Source: Amphibalanus amphitrite
Lineage: Eukaryota > Arthropoda > Thecostraca > Balanomorpha > Balanidae
Direction of reading: 5' to 3'
DNA length: 64,000 nucleotides
NCBI RefSeq assembly: GCF_019059575.1
Contig: NW_024881857.1
Coordinates: 62,001-126,000 of the forward strand
Below are positions 43,496 to 55,400 of this stretch, one piece after another. The notes below the pieces were generated by a model. The model made no database searches. It saw only the letters and a list, made by a program, of their open reading frames with translations, and was not told where the DNA came from. Position numbers and translations under genes: made by a program. Position 1 is the first letter of the stretch; each line of letters starts with the position of its first letter.

Positions 43496-46400
43496 CTGCA
43501 GAAGGGACGGGGAAGGGCGGTCAGAGCCGAGACACGGAGTAGGTACCGACCTCCACCTACCGCACAGCACACCGGTCGCCAGGCAACAGTCACCGAGAAC
43601 GGCCGAACTCGTCAGCTTCTTATTTTCATCCGTAAATCACTTACCCGTGTGAAGGTCCGTCCAAATTGGAATTACATGCCGGCTTGTTTCGGCTATTTTG
43701 GTAAGGTAATTGAGGAAAAAAATGGTGCTTACGGCTGAAACCTGTACTTTTCAATGCAATGACAGTACACCGGTAAGTCAAATCACACGCGATAGGTTAT
43801 CTCGATCTCGCGACTGAAATAGTCTGAGATAGCTCCTGGGTCTGACTTTGTGGAGTGGTAAACCGGTCGTTAGTTCAAAAGCAGATAGGACATGACCGGC
43901 TGAATCAATACGCGAATAGTTATTTAGCAACAGATTCAGCCTCTACTCTAACGCAGTCCCCACCTGGTCGTCAGTCGTATCAGCGGTGTCACCGCCGGCG
44001 GCGGCGGGGGCCGGGGCGGGTCGGCGCCGCTGCAGCTCCACCAGCCGGCCACTGACGGCGTCCCAGCGGCTCTGCAGCGCGGCCAGACGGGACTTCAGCT
44101 GGGCGCCGTCCGGGCGGCCCGCCGCCGCCGCCAGCCGCCCGCCCGTCAGCGACACGCTGACCATCAGGTCCGTGTGCGACTCCAGCTCCACGCCCAGCCT
44201 CTGAGGGAGAAGTTAGACAGGGGACGTCACACACCAGCCGTGCAACAGCCTGGCACATCGGGCGCGATGGCGGTCACGGAAGCAGTAAAGAATAATAAAA
44301 TAGTTGAACAGTAAACCATTCGCGACTGACACGCCCGGCGGCGATCGAGCGCACACGCCAACGGTCGATCGAACGCAGCACATCCAGTGTCGGCGCCGCA
44401 GTCCGACCGACCGACTGCGCAGTCCGCGCCCGACTCTCACCCTGAACCGGCGGCTCTGCGTGTCGTCCCAGAGGTCGGGCCGCTCCACCGGCGGCAGGCC
44501 GTCCAGCTTGTGTTCGGTGTGCTGCAGCCACTGCTCCAGCCGCCAGGCGGCCAGCTCCCACTGCAGCCGCTGCTCCCCGGGGCCGTGGAGCCGGCCGGCG
44601 GCGCGCTGCTGCAGCTCAGAGAGCTGCCGGCACAGCTCTGCGGCGCGCGGCCGCCAGTCACCGTCACCCTCTCCCTCCCGTCCCAGCAGCACACCCAGCA
44701 GGTCGGCGGCGCCGGCGCACGCTCCCAGCGTCTGGGCCAGCTGCGCGGGCGCCGGGTCGGCCGCGGCCAGCAGCTCTGTCAGCGCCGCGCGGCCAGCCTC
44801 TGCCTCCCGGAGCGCGGCAGCCACCTGACCGGTGTCCGTCGGACTGGCGGAGCGGGCCGAGCCGGCGTCCGACGGGCTCTCTGGACGGGCAGGGCCGGCG
44901 TCCGGCGCGTCCTCAGCGTCAGAGCGACCGGCCGGCAGCCGCTCCCCGGCGGTCGGCTGCTGAGAGTCGTCAGGTACCGGGGCAGCGGAGACCTCATCAG
45001 TGACCTGTCGGGAAGGGACGGACTAAATCAGACGGGTGTCTTCAGACATCAACTGTGCTAAAATGTACATCATAGTGCGAATTAGGCGCTTAGCTTACTC
45101 ACGATACATTCTGTGACAAAGACCCTCCGACAGAACTGCGCATAAAATCAGTAACAAGCCATAAAACCTAACAAGCCAGCACGCGGAGTTTAGGCTGGAC
45201 AATCGCCAATGCCTGCTGAAGCGTTGGCCTGGTTGACTCGCCTGTTCATCAGTCGGTGTCCAGAGCCGCTCTAAGTGCTGCAGGGCGGCCGGGATCTGCA
45301 GGCAGGCGGCCGGCGGCGACAGATCGTACAGCTCCGCCTCGCGCGGACACCGGTCGGCCAGCAGTCGCTCAGTGGACTCGGTCACCTGGGTCAGCTGGGC
45401 AGACAGCTCGGCCGACTCGCTAACCAGCTCCTGGCGGCAGCGGACATCAGCCGGTTATTCAGCGCGTATTAAAGAGTTATCAGCGTGTTATCAGTGGGAT
45501 ATCAGAGCGATCATAGCGGTGGCTACAGCTGTACCTCTCTCAAGATAAGCGCTCAGAAAAGATTGTGACAATGTGCCATTAATGAAGGCGTGCCAGGGAA
45601 CAAGACTGTAGACCACATGTCACAAGAAGTAAATGTCAAGATAAGCTCGTGGCAGCAGAACATGCAGAATATGTGTTATGGCTGTGCTAAGGCCCGGCCG
45701 CTGCTAAAATACCGGTCTGGTGACCCGGTCTGCCCACCTTCAGCGCGGTCTGTCCGTCGGGCAGCTGCTGCAGCTGCTCGGTCCGCCGCAGCAGCCGCTC
45801 AGCTCTGCGCTCCAGCCGGCGCCAGCTGTCCTCCTGAAGATCGTGCACCTCGGCCAGTCGCTGCGCCGCCGCGCGGGTCGCCTCCGCCTGCCGGCGCGCC
45901 GCCTCCCAGCGGCCGAGCAGGGCGGCCAGCCGGCCAGCCAGCGCGCCGCCCGGCCTCAGGTGGCCCTCCAGCAGGGCGGCGTCGAGCCGCGCGCGCAGCC
46001 GGCCGGCCGGCTCGGCCAGCGGCTCCAGGCGGGCGGCGGCCGCACACGCCCGGTCCCGCTCGTCAGGCAGTCGGGGCCGCGGTATGGGCCGGCTGGACGG
46101 CGGCCAGACAGCCGCCAGCTGCTCGGCCTCGTCCAGCTGCGTCTGCAGCTGGTCGGCATCCTCGGCCAGCTGCTGTACGGCTGACCAGCTGGCGGCCAGC
46201 TGCGCCGGGCGGGCGGCCGACCGCTCGCAGACGCGGCCCCACCTGTGACGCGCGGGAGACGGACGCTGAGTCACACGGCAGTCGGCTGAGTCACCGTAAG
46301 TGCCGGGAACAGTCCGACAACGATGATAACAAGTTCGGTAGATGAGGGGTATTCCCCGAGCATGAGCGACCATTTAGCAACCGATGAATGTTCATGGTGT

Positions 46401-49400
46401 CAGAAGTAACCGGGGTAGACACCCAGACATCGTAACATACCCGAATCACTTCCTGCTAAACAGCGAATTTCTCAACCCTCGCCGGCCGGGGGGTGGGGGG
46501 GGGGGGGTGCAGCCCCCTGATAGTTTTTTTCGTGATAGCTCCGAACACGCCGGCGATACAGCTGAAACCTGGCATACCTGACCTTTGATTCAAATCAGAT
46601 CTTGTGACACCAACCGCATTTTCAGGTCAGGTCACTGATCTATGACGTCATAAGTGAACGTCCTCTGCACGGCCCTCAGATGTCGCAACTTCGCAACGCC
46701 CTCAGCGCCAGAGGAACTTCCACTGGGAGATGAAACTTACAGGACGTAGTATCCTCCATAGGTCTCACAACTTGCATATCTCGGATTTTTTTCCCAAAGG
46801 TCACATGAGGTTAGGTCGGTAACGTGACCTCACCATTGTAATTCAATGGGGAAAAATGAAAGCCACTATTTTGGCGACAGGAGCGATCTGAAACTATTCT
46901 CAAGCACACGGATTCGTGATTTCATGCACTTCTTGCAAGGTCCAATGCTTTGCTTTCGCACTGATGACCGTGTGACGTAGTTTATGACGTCACTAGGGTT
47001 AAGTGTTTTTCGTTAAGCGTTTTTGCGAAATTATTTATTCAAAACCGAGCCCGTGCCTTGGGCCACTTGACCTGACCTTAGAGGTCACCGGTTGACCTGA
47101 GGCCTTAAAATCGGGTACCAGTCGCTGCGTCTCGTAACGGCGCACACGCTCCTTTTTTCCGCGAGTGTCTAGCTTCATCAGAAGCGAAATGACTAGGGGG
47201 TCGTACCACCACCACCTCCCCCCCCCTCGGCCGGCGCGTATGTAGAAAACTAACAAGTCCGGCGAGGGTTAGATATTGTAATAAACAAATCATTGAACCA
47301 AAAATAACATTAAAATATCCACAAATAGGGTCAGTCAGTGTGGTACACGTCCATCGAAGTAGCGTCGCTCCGAATCCAGACCATAATTTGCATCCCCTGG
47401 TTCGGTAAGCTTTCTAATATGAGGTGCTGTGCCCTTGACGTGACGCACCTGTCCTGCAGCTGTTCGCCGGCGTCTGTGACGGCGCGCAGCTCCCGTACGT
47501 CCGGCGCGTCCGCGTCTCCGGTGAGCAGGTCACAGAGGCCGGTGACGGCGGCCACCGGCCGGCTGGCGTCCCGCACGGCGCGCACCGCCGCCTGCCGGGA
47601 ACGGGGGACGTCAGCTGTATAAATAAGAAAACCGTCCATTCTGAAGACAGCATGAAACAGCAATGATCAAAAACAATTTCCACCAGTCTGCGGAAAGTAA
47701 TGAGAATCCCTTCAATTAAGACCCCCGGTAACGAGGGTCCCTGAGCGTCCCCAGCGACCCCGCCCACTGACTTCGGTGTCACGGACGGCGGCGCGGTGGG
47801 TCTCCTCGTCCGCGTCATCAAACGCCAGCGGCTGGTCCAGCGCTGTCTCAATATCAGACAGAAGCGTCTCTAGCTCCGGTCTTTGGCGCTCAAAATCAGT
47901 CACCGTCTGTAACATGGGCCGGGGCGGGTTTTCCGGTCACTGGGTGAGCAAGCGGACGGCCCCACTTCCCGGGTAGATAGACAAGGCCGCACGTACAGCT
48001 GCAGACAACCAAAACCACCAACATGAACTGATAGATACGGCTCACATTGCGATAGCTACGAAACAAAACGCATCCGTTCCGTCGTTTTCATCCTCAGGAC
48101 AATCTTAGACTTAGACTTAGACTTATTTCGTCGACTCCATCTAGTAGATGCAGGATCATTTCTGATCGTCTTCCAATTATGTTAGCTGTGTGGATGATAT
48201 AAATTTTCAGGACATCATAGTTGGGAGGACTCTTTAACAGTTACTCTTCTTGGTTATATTCTCAGTGAGTTCCTTGCGCACACGGGCTTGGTAGATGTAA
48301 TGGATGATCAAGCTTTGTGGCTTATCGGCGATGATGATAAGTTCTGCTGCTGGTAGCGTTCTGTTCAAGATAGTTTCGTATATTTTTTGAGCAGCTACTC
48401 TATCGTCTTTCAGTTTGTCACATTCAAAGAGCATGTGTTCCAGAGTTTCAATGGCATTGCGACATAATGGACAGACAACAGTTTCTTTGTGCCTTCTAAC
48501 CATGCTTGTGGCCACCAAAGAGTGGCCCGTTAGTAGGACAATTTTGGTTAGTGTCGCTTGTCTGGTAATTGCGCTGTACTTGCTTGCTGGCCAAAATGTT
48601 TTCGGCGCCTCGTACTTTTCGGTTTGTGGCAGTAGCGAAAGCCAAAACAAACTTGTCATATTCTCTGCTGTGTTCCTGATGATTTTTGTCATACTTTGAT
48701 CCACTGATGCAGATGCTAACTTGTTCCATGCTGTCCGCGGTTGGTCTATTTTTTGATTAGCCAGAATAGAGAGGCTTGGTAAGTTCAGATGTTGGAGCAA
48801 TGTGTCCCATTGGCGCACAAGACTCGTGGTTCGATCAGCATTGACTGCTCCATGGGTGATGATATATCTGGTTAGAGTGTGTTCCTTCGCAGCTCTCAGA
48901 AGGAAACCTATGAATTGGAGTGCGGTTCTCATTACGAGGCTTGTGCATGTCGGTGCACCCAACATCACATATGTCACCATTTTTTGCGTTTTGGTTGGTA
49001 AACCTTGGATGAGACGGTAAATGCGCATGAGCATTCCTTCTAAGTACATGATATCTGTTGGTGAAAGGGATGTAACTGCTAGGCTGTAAATTAGAACCGG
49101 TTCAGCATATATTCTCCACGTTGTATAGTGTGACATCGGATTGTCCATTTTGAGGTTGATTCCTTTCTTACACTTAGCAAAAAATGTTCTTCTTGCTTTC
49201 TTCATGCATTCTTCTATCCTTCTCTTTGCTGGACTTCTGGTTGTCATAATGATTCCTAGGTGGGTGTATTCATCAGTTTGCTCTATTGATTCAGTGCCAA
49301 GCGTCCACTGTACCGGAGCTGTCCTGCCAAAGACCATTATTTTGGTTTTTGATACGTTATATCTATAACGCCACAAGCAACTATGGTTGTAAGCGATATC

Positions 49401-52400
49401 AAGCATTTCTTGGAGTTCGTTTGGATCTGTGCTTATGAGTACTTCATCATCGGCGTAAGCGATAACTGGTACTTGTTTACACCCTATCTTGGCTCCCTTA
49501 TGTGATTCCAGCAGCATGCGTATCTTGTCTTCCATAAATAGGATCAGCATGCTCGATGATAAGACGCCTCCCTGTTTGAGCCCTTGCTCTATGCGACCAT
49601 CGGTGGATACAGTTCCTCCAACTTTCACTTTGACATAAAACTCTCGATACAAGTTGCGCAAAATGACGATCAACCTTGGTGGCATGTTGGCGCATATGAG
49701 CTTGTAGATTACCCCGTTGTGCCAAATAGAGTTAAAACACTTGCGTACGTCGAGAAATGCAACATAGGTCGTTTTCCCAATGTCTCTATTAGCTGATATG
49801 ACTTCTTGGAGAACAAAGTTTGCTTGGAGTGTCCCTCTACTTTTTTGATACGCAAACTGTAGTTCTGAGTAGATACCAGCCTCGACCATCTTTGGGTGAA
49901 GTCGTTTCACGATCAGTATCTCAAAAACTTTACAGAGGGTGGTAAGGACAGATATGTCCCTATAGTTATCAGTCTTAGAAGGATCGGTTCCATGTCCTTT
50001 AAAGACCGGGGTAACTAATCCAAACTTGAAGTTATCTGGGATTTTGCCAGTATTAATGATTTCTTGCATAATACCTGCTATTGTTGCGTTTGCTATTCCT
50101 TTTGCTTCTTTCAAATGTTCTGCAGTTATTTCGTCGAATCCTGGAGCTTTTCTATTCTTTAGATGGTATATAGCTTCATCAATCTCGCTTTCGTCAATCG
50201 GGTCCAATTGGTCGAGACTATCAAAATCAGCTTCATATCTATTGCATATGTTTTCTACTGCTGCATCTACTGCCTCTCTCCACTTTTCATTGAAGGCACT
50301 GGATTTGATCGGTTTACCTGTGTGGACAAAATGAGTCAAAAAATTATGTGCAATCTCATCAGGTTCTAATATCTCTGTACCATCATCCACGATTCTTGGA
50401 ATTGATGTGCTTGTTCTATGCTGTCGCATTGCCAAAAAGTATTTATTTGACAAGTTTTTACATTCAAATTCCCTTTCTGTGTCTTCTGCTTGCTTCCTTG
50501 TCAATTGATGTGCTCTCTGTGCGTTTATATAGTGTCTTTTGTGTTCTCGAAATATTTGCTCAGCTTTCTTTTTCTCACACTCGGGAGCTGATTTCCACAT
50601 TGCTTTAGCCTTGAGACATTTTTTCCTATGCTCTGTGAGTTCATGATTCCACCAGTTACTAGCTTTGTTTTTCTTGCGTTTTTTCGGGAGCACTTGTGAT
50701 GCTCTATTGAAGGCTTCATTTAATTCTGCAACACTGGTGATATCTTCTAAGAGATCATCCAGCTTTCTGATATTGTTCCGTAGTCCCTTCTCTTCTTGCC
50801 TTTTCCCAGTTTATCTTTGCATTTTTTGATGTACCTCGCCCACGAGCAGTTTTCAGTAGAATAGCTGAGATTACTAATTGAACCGGTTCATGGTCCGATC
50901 TATTCAATGCGCTTCTATCAGATATTTCATACTCTTTAACTAAGTATCCATGAGCAGAGTCAACAAGAAAATAGTCAAGTAACGATACTGGCGTCGTATC
51001 TTGGGTATAAAAAGAGCAAAGCTCATCCAGTTGCGTCTCCACCGGGATCATAAGGTCATGATCATCGATGAGGGCTGAGGTATACTTTTTGTTGTAGTGG
51101 ATGTCTTTTCGTAGGTCAACATTGAGGTCGCCTCCAATTATTACCATTCTATTTGTACTATGCTTGTCTATAATTGCACTGATCCTGTCTATTGTTTCTT
51201 GGTACTCTAAGACTTTCTCTGTAGTTGTTCCGGTTGGCAAATATACAGCTACGATGAGAATTTCGGGGAGGAAGCCGTGTAGGACTGCGGCTACTATTCT
51301 TGTGCTGCCTGTATCGCCAATAGATAATAGATTCAACTCTTCTTTCGCTAGGATGGCAGCTCCACCGTGTCCTCTCACGCCGGTTTTATCTATCGATGCA
51401 TAGTCATAGTACGCGTCGTAGCTTGTAGCGATCGTTGTGTACCCGTCTCTTCTCAGGTCGGATTCTTGGCTTGTTTTCAATGTCCATGTCTCATTCAGAA
51501 GAATGATGTCAGCATGGACTAGTAGTGAGTTCGTAAACTCATCATCGGGTTTGTAGCCCCGACAGTTGTACTGAATGAGGTGAAGTTTTTTGGGTGACCG
51601 CAGAGTTCTGACTCCACTCTGTATTTTGAATTCCAGATGACATTTGTTTGGTTTCTACGGATTCTTCCATTTGTGGGCCGGGCTGTGCTCTTGTTCCATG
51701 TGCGTTTTTCTGTGATCATTGTTGCGGTATTTCTGTTTGCCACACTCCTGCTTCGAAAACTTGCATGTTCTCTGTTTATTGCGTGACTCTGGATCCCTAA
51801 ACGGGTTTGATACGCATTATGTTTTTCATGTCCTATTCCTGTTGCAGATGGGCCGTCATGTTTGAGATGCTGTTGTTGTCTGGAGTAGTGGGGTCGATGT
51901 GAGTACCAAGGTTTCTCGAATCTTGGTGTCTGTCCAGCCTGGAAATTACGACTGTGCCGGAACAGAGGAGCTTGATATGAATCTGTCCTGTTTGTTGGAT
52001 TCATTGAGCTACTTTGTTGGATATGTGACAGTGAGTTGTTTTGCATATGATGCTTCTCCCGATTAGCTGTGTGCTGTTGGTCTTTGCTCTGGCCATACTT
52101 AAGAGCATGTCTGTAGTCCATGTTTTCACGTTTGATTGGCTGAGGTGATGCTGCTCTGGTATGCTGCATCTAAAAGGATTAATGCCGTGTCCCAGTTGGG
52201 TTGATACGTAGCGGCTTTCGTTGCCAGTTGAGGGGCCCTCTTTCCGCTTAAGGTTTGCTTCAGGTGGTCTCAGTTTTCCAGTTGAAAGGTGGGATGCTCT
52301 CCGTTCATCGTCCTGTTTATGGCTTCGAAGCTTCTCTTGTCCGCTGTGTGGTTTCTCATTGGCGGTTTGTCCCTCCCATTTCTTCTGAGCGCATTCCACT

Positions 52401-55400
52401 TCTTGCTTACTTTTGTCACCCTCTTCACTCAAAGTTTTAGTTTCGTCTCGACTAGTGGTTTGCGGTTGGGCTGTGACCTTACAATCGTCATGCTTTTGGT
52501 TACTCAGCCAGAGTAAGTACTCGGCACATGGCTGACACAGCATGTGTCCAGGCGGGTGTCTAGTGGCTAGGTTGTTTTGGTTGCTTCCCGGAGATGTCTG
52601 GTTTTCTTCTTTTGTCATGAGAAGGGCGAGCTGTGTTCTGAGTTCTTGATTTTCAGCTTGAAGTTGGGCAACTTGCGCCACGAGTTCCGCCTTCCGCTTC
52701 ACTGATTTCGACTTCTCCGTTTTTGTTTTGTTGATGTTGGGGCATCGGTCGTCATGTCCTGCTTGATAGCTGCCTGAAGTTTTTTGATCGTCATTGCAAT
52801 CATCTTCTATTCGCGGCTCATAAGAGCCGCTTTTTGCTTCGCTGGATGTCACGTTTTTGTATCGTAGATCGATTACCTGTACTTCCTTGTCGATTTCCCT
52901 GATCTCTATGGTCTCATAGAAACCTGGTGATTGACAGGTTTCATGGAAACCTTGCAGTCGGCAGTCACTGACTTCATGGAGACCATTTTCTGTGAGATGA
53001 TACACTCCAACTTTCTTCAGCTTTGTTGCGCATACAATAGCAACAGCTTCTGGTCGTTCTTTTTGAATATGACACTGGGTATGTATGTCGACCGAGCTCA
53101 TGAAAGTGTCATACATTGGGTGTGTATGTATCCAGCCCTTGATCACTAGCTTCTCTTGCTGCATTGTCTGTGCTAGTAGTTCCTCGCTCGTGCTCTCGCA
53201 TGTTGCTGTCGTTCCAATTTGTTCCGGGATGACCAAGTGAGTCACCTCGTTAGTTTCTGGGCTGTCATCTCCGGCAAGGTATCCAAGAGTTTCTATGTTT
53301 TTCTCTGTGTTGGCATGGGATAATGCCAGAAACGCGTCAACTGTGCTTCCTGGTACGCAGAGCTGCGGTGGTGCTGTCGCTGGTTTATTAGCGTGTTCCG
53401 TGCTTTTTTCAGACGTTATCCATTCATTTTTGGTGGGATCGTATCCATGAACGGAGTCGTCGGAATCGCTGTCTTCATTAGTTGCCATTACAGGTGACTT
53501 TATCTTCTTCTTCTTTTTGCCAGCGATACTCCACACTTCATTACTGGTTGTGTCCCGATAGCCGGCACCTTTCATTTTTTGGTTGGCGTGAGTCTTGGTA
53601 TTCTAAAAGGCTCTGACACAAGATTACGATAATCTGAATTTGTAGTAATGAAAATGGAAGTGTGTTGCGACAATATGTTACTGGTTTTGCTAGTTTACAG
53701 TAGCCTTCTTTGAATTAGCTCGAGACTTATCACAGAAAATCAAGAACAAAAACGTCGTGGTGTTGACCCAAATTTTTTGCAATTGGGTCAAAATAATCGA
53801 TTTTTTACAGCCCTATATTTACCCAGTCCCACATTTAGTTCCAGTGAAAATACAACCAAAATGATCTACGTTAAATCACGATTCGTTTGGTATAAAGGTT
53901 AAGTCAAGATGTGGGATAGCTACGCTAAAACACGCATTACACGGGAGCACTGTAAAGCACGTCTGACACCAACACGTCACCGTTTGAACGCCCAATCAAA
54001 TCCTCCTACTCCACGCCTCAGCACCGTGTTCCGGGCTGGACGGGCAACTTTATCCCATGCGGGAAGCTCCTATTGGAGCACGCCCATAGCCGGGTGTATC
54101 AATCAGGGCTGGGTGGCCTGTCCAACTGATAATGGGCTATCGGCTAAGCCCAGATGACTCACTAGGGTGCCCGCCCAGACCAATATCTCCCCCTCCCCCC
54201 CAATCCCTATTTTCCTTCCGGCTCTGCAATGGTTACAATTGCCCGCAAAAGCCCCGCCCCCCAAAAAAGAAACAAACAAAACGACATTTGATTGAGTCTG
54301 CCTGAACTGGCCTACGCACACATGAGAATACATAATCATCCTCCACCAGACACTAATTACGAATCACGATCTGCCGCTCAGCGAACGGTTCTCTACTGCA
54401 TCCTTCTACTACGCTACTATTACGCTACTACTGCACGCCTGTCCCTCACCTCCAGCAGTGAGCGCAGTTTGACCAGGCGGGCTCGCCGCTGCCGCTCTGG
54501 CTCCGTGTCGCTGTCGGGCCGTCCCGGCTCGTCGCCGGGCTGCGGCAGCTCGCCGGTGAGCTGCGCCAGCTCAGCCGGCAGCTCGGTGTCGATCCGCGCC
54601 AGCAGCGCCGGAAGGGAGCGCTCCCTGCTGACCAGCTGCTGCCGCTGCCACTCCAGCAGCTCCGTCCTGCGGCACGGAGGCCAATCTCATTCCAACAGTC
54701 TGCCGTGGCATACCACACACACTAGGGCCACCTACTTCGCTACTGACAATCACTACAGGATACAACCAAAAGGTTATTATGGAAAACCTGAGGACGCATA
54801 GTTCACAACTAAACAAGTCTGCCAGCAATGCATGCTATCGCCCAGAGCATAATTGGTGTTTCTCTGCCACCGAATGTTGAAATAGGAGTACGTTGCAGTG
54901 ACCCCAAATTGATTTTGAACTACCAACACTGCGCTCGTTCAGCCCGCTCTGAGGCTGCCCCGACCACCAGCCCCCACTCACCGTATCCTGCCCAACTCGG
55001 CTGCCGGGTCGGCGGTCTCCACTGCATCACCGCCCAGCCGCCGCAGCAGGCGCAGCACCAGCAGTCGCAGCCGCAGCTCGGCCAGCTCATCGGCGGCCTC
55101 GCGACCGGCCTCAGCGCTGACCAGCTGCTGCACGGGCCGCCACAGCCGCTCCGCCTTCTCCAGCTCCCGCTCCAGACGGTCGAGCTGCTGCGGCTCGAGA
55201 GGCGGCGCCGACTCGGCTTCTGCCGCCGCCAGTGCGTCGCGCACGCCGGCCACCACCTCTCCGCGCCGCCGCCAGAACTCGGACACGTAGGACACATAGT
55301 TGGCCCAGGTGGCCACGCCGGCAGACAGGTTGGCCTGGCGCCGCTCCAGGGCGGCCAGCGGCGCCGGCGGACGGCCGCCCGCCGCGCCGGCCGCTTCGGC

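Larger units (their letters stand above)
48104..53600 (-). mobile_element. Non-LTR (LINE) retrotransposon with JAMM-domain ORF1
   Basis: The coding strand is minus, in an intron of the nesprin-like gene on the same strand. ORF1 (about 53575-51519) has a JAMM domain, a coiled coil and a basic tail. ORF2 (51654-48234) has an APE-type endonuclease and a reverse transcriptase. The 3' end carries a short tandem tail, (TAAGTC)n on the minus strand at 48104-48126, as in several LINE clades that lack poly(A). The 5' end is not defined, and no target duplication was found. This copy has frame breaks in ORF1 (near 52165) and in ORF2 (near 50786). The clade is not assigned. Confidence 0.85.
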
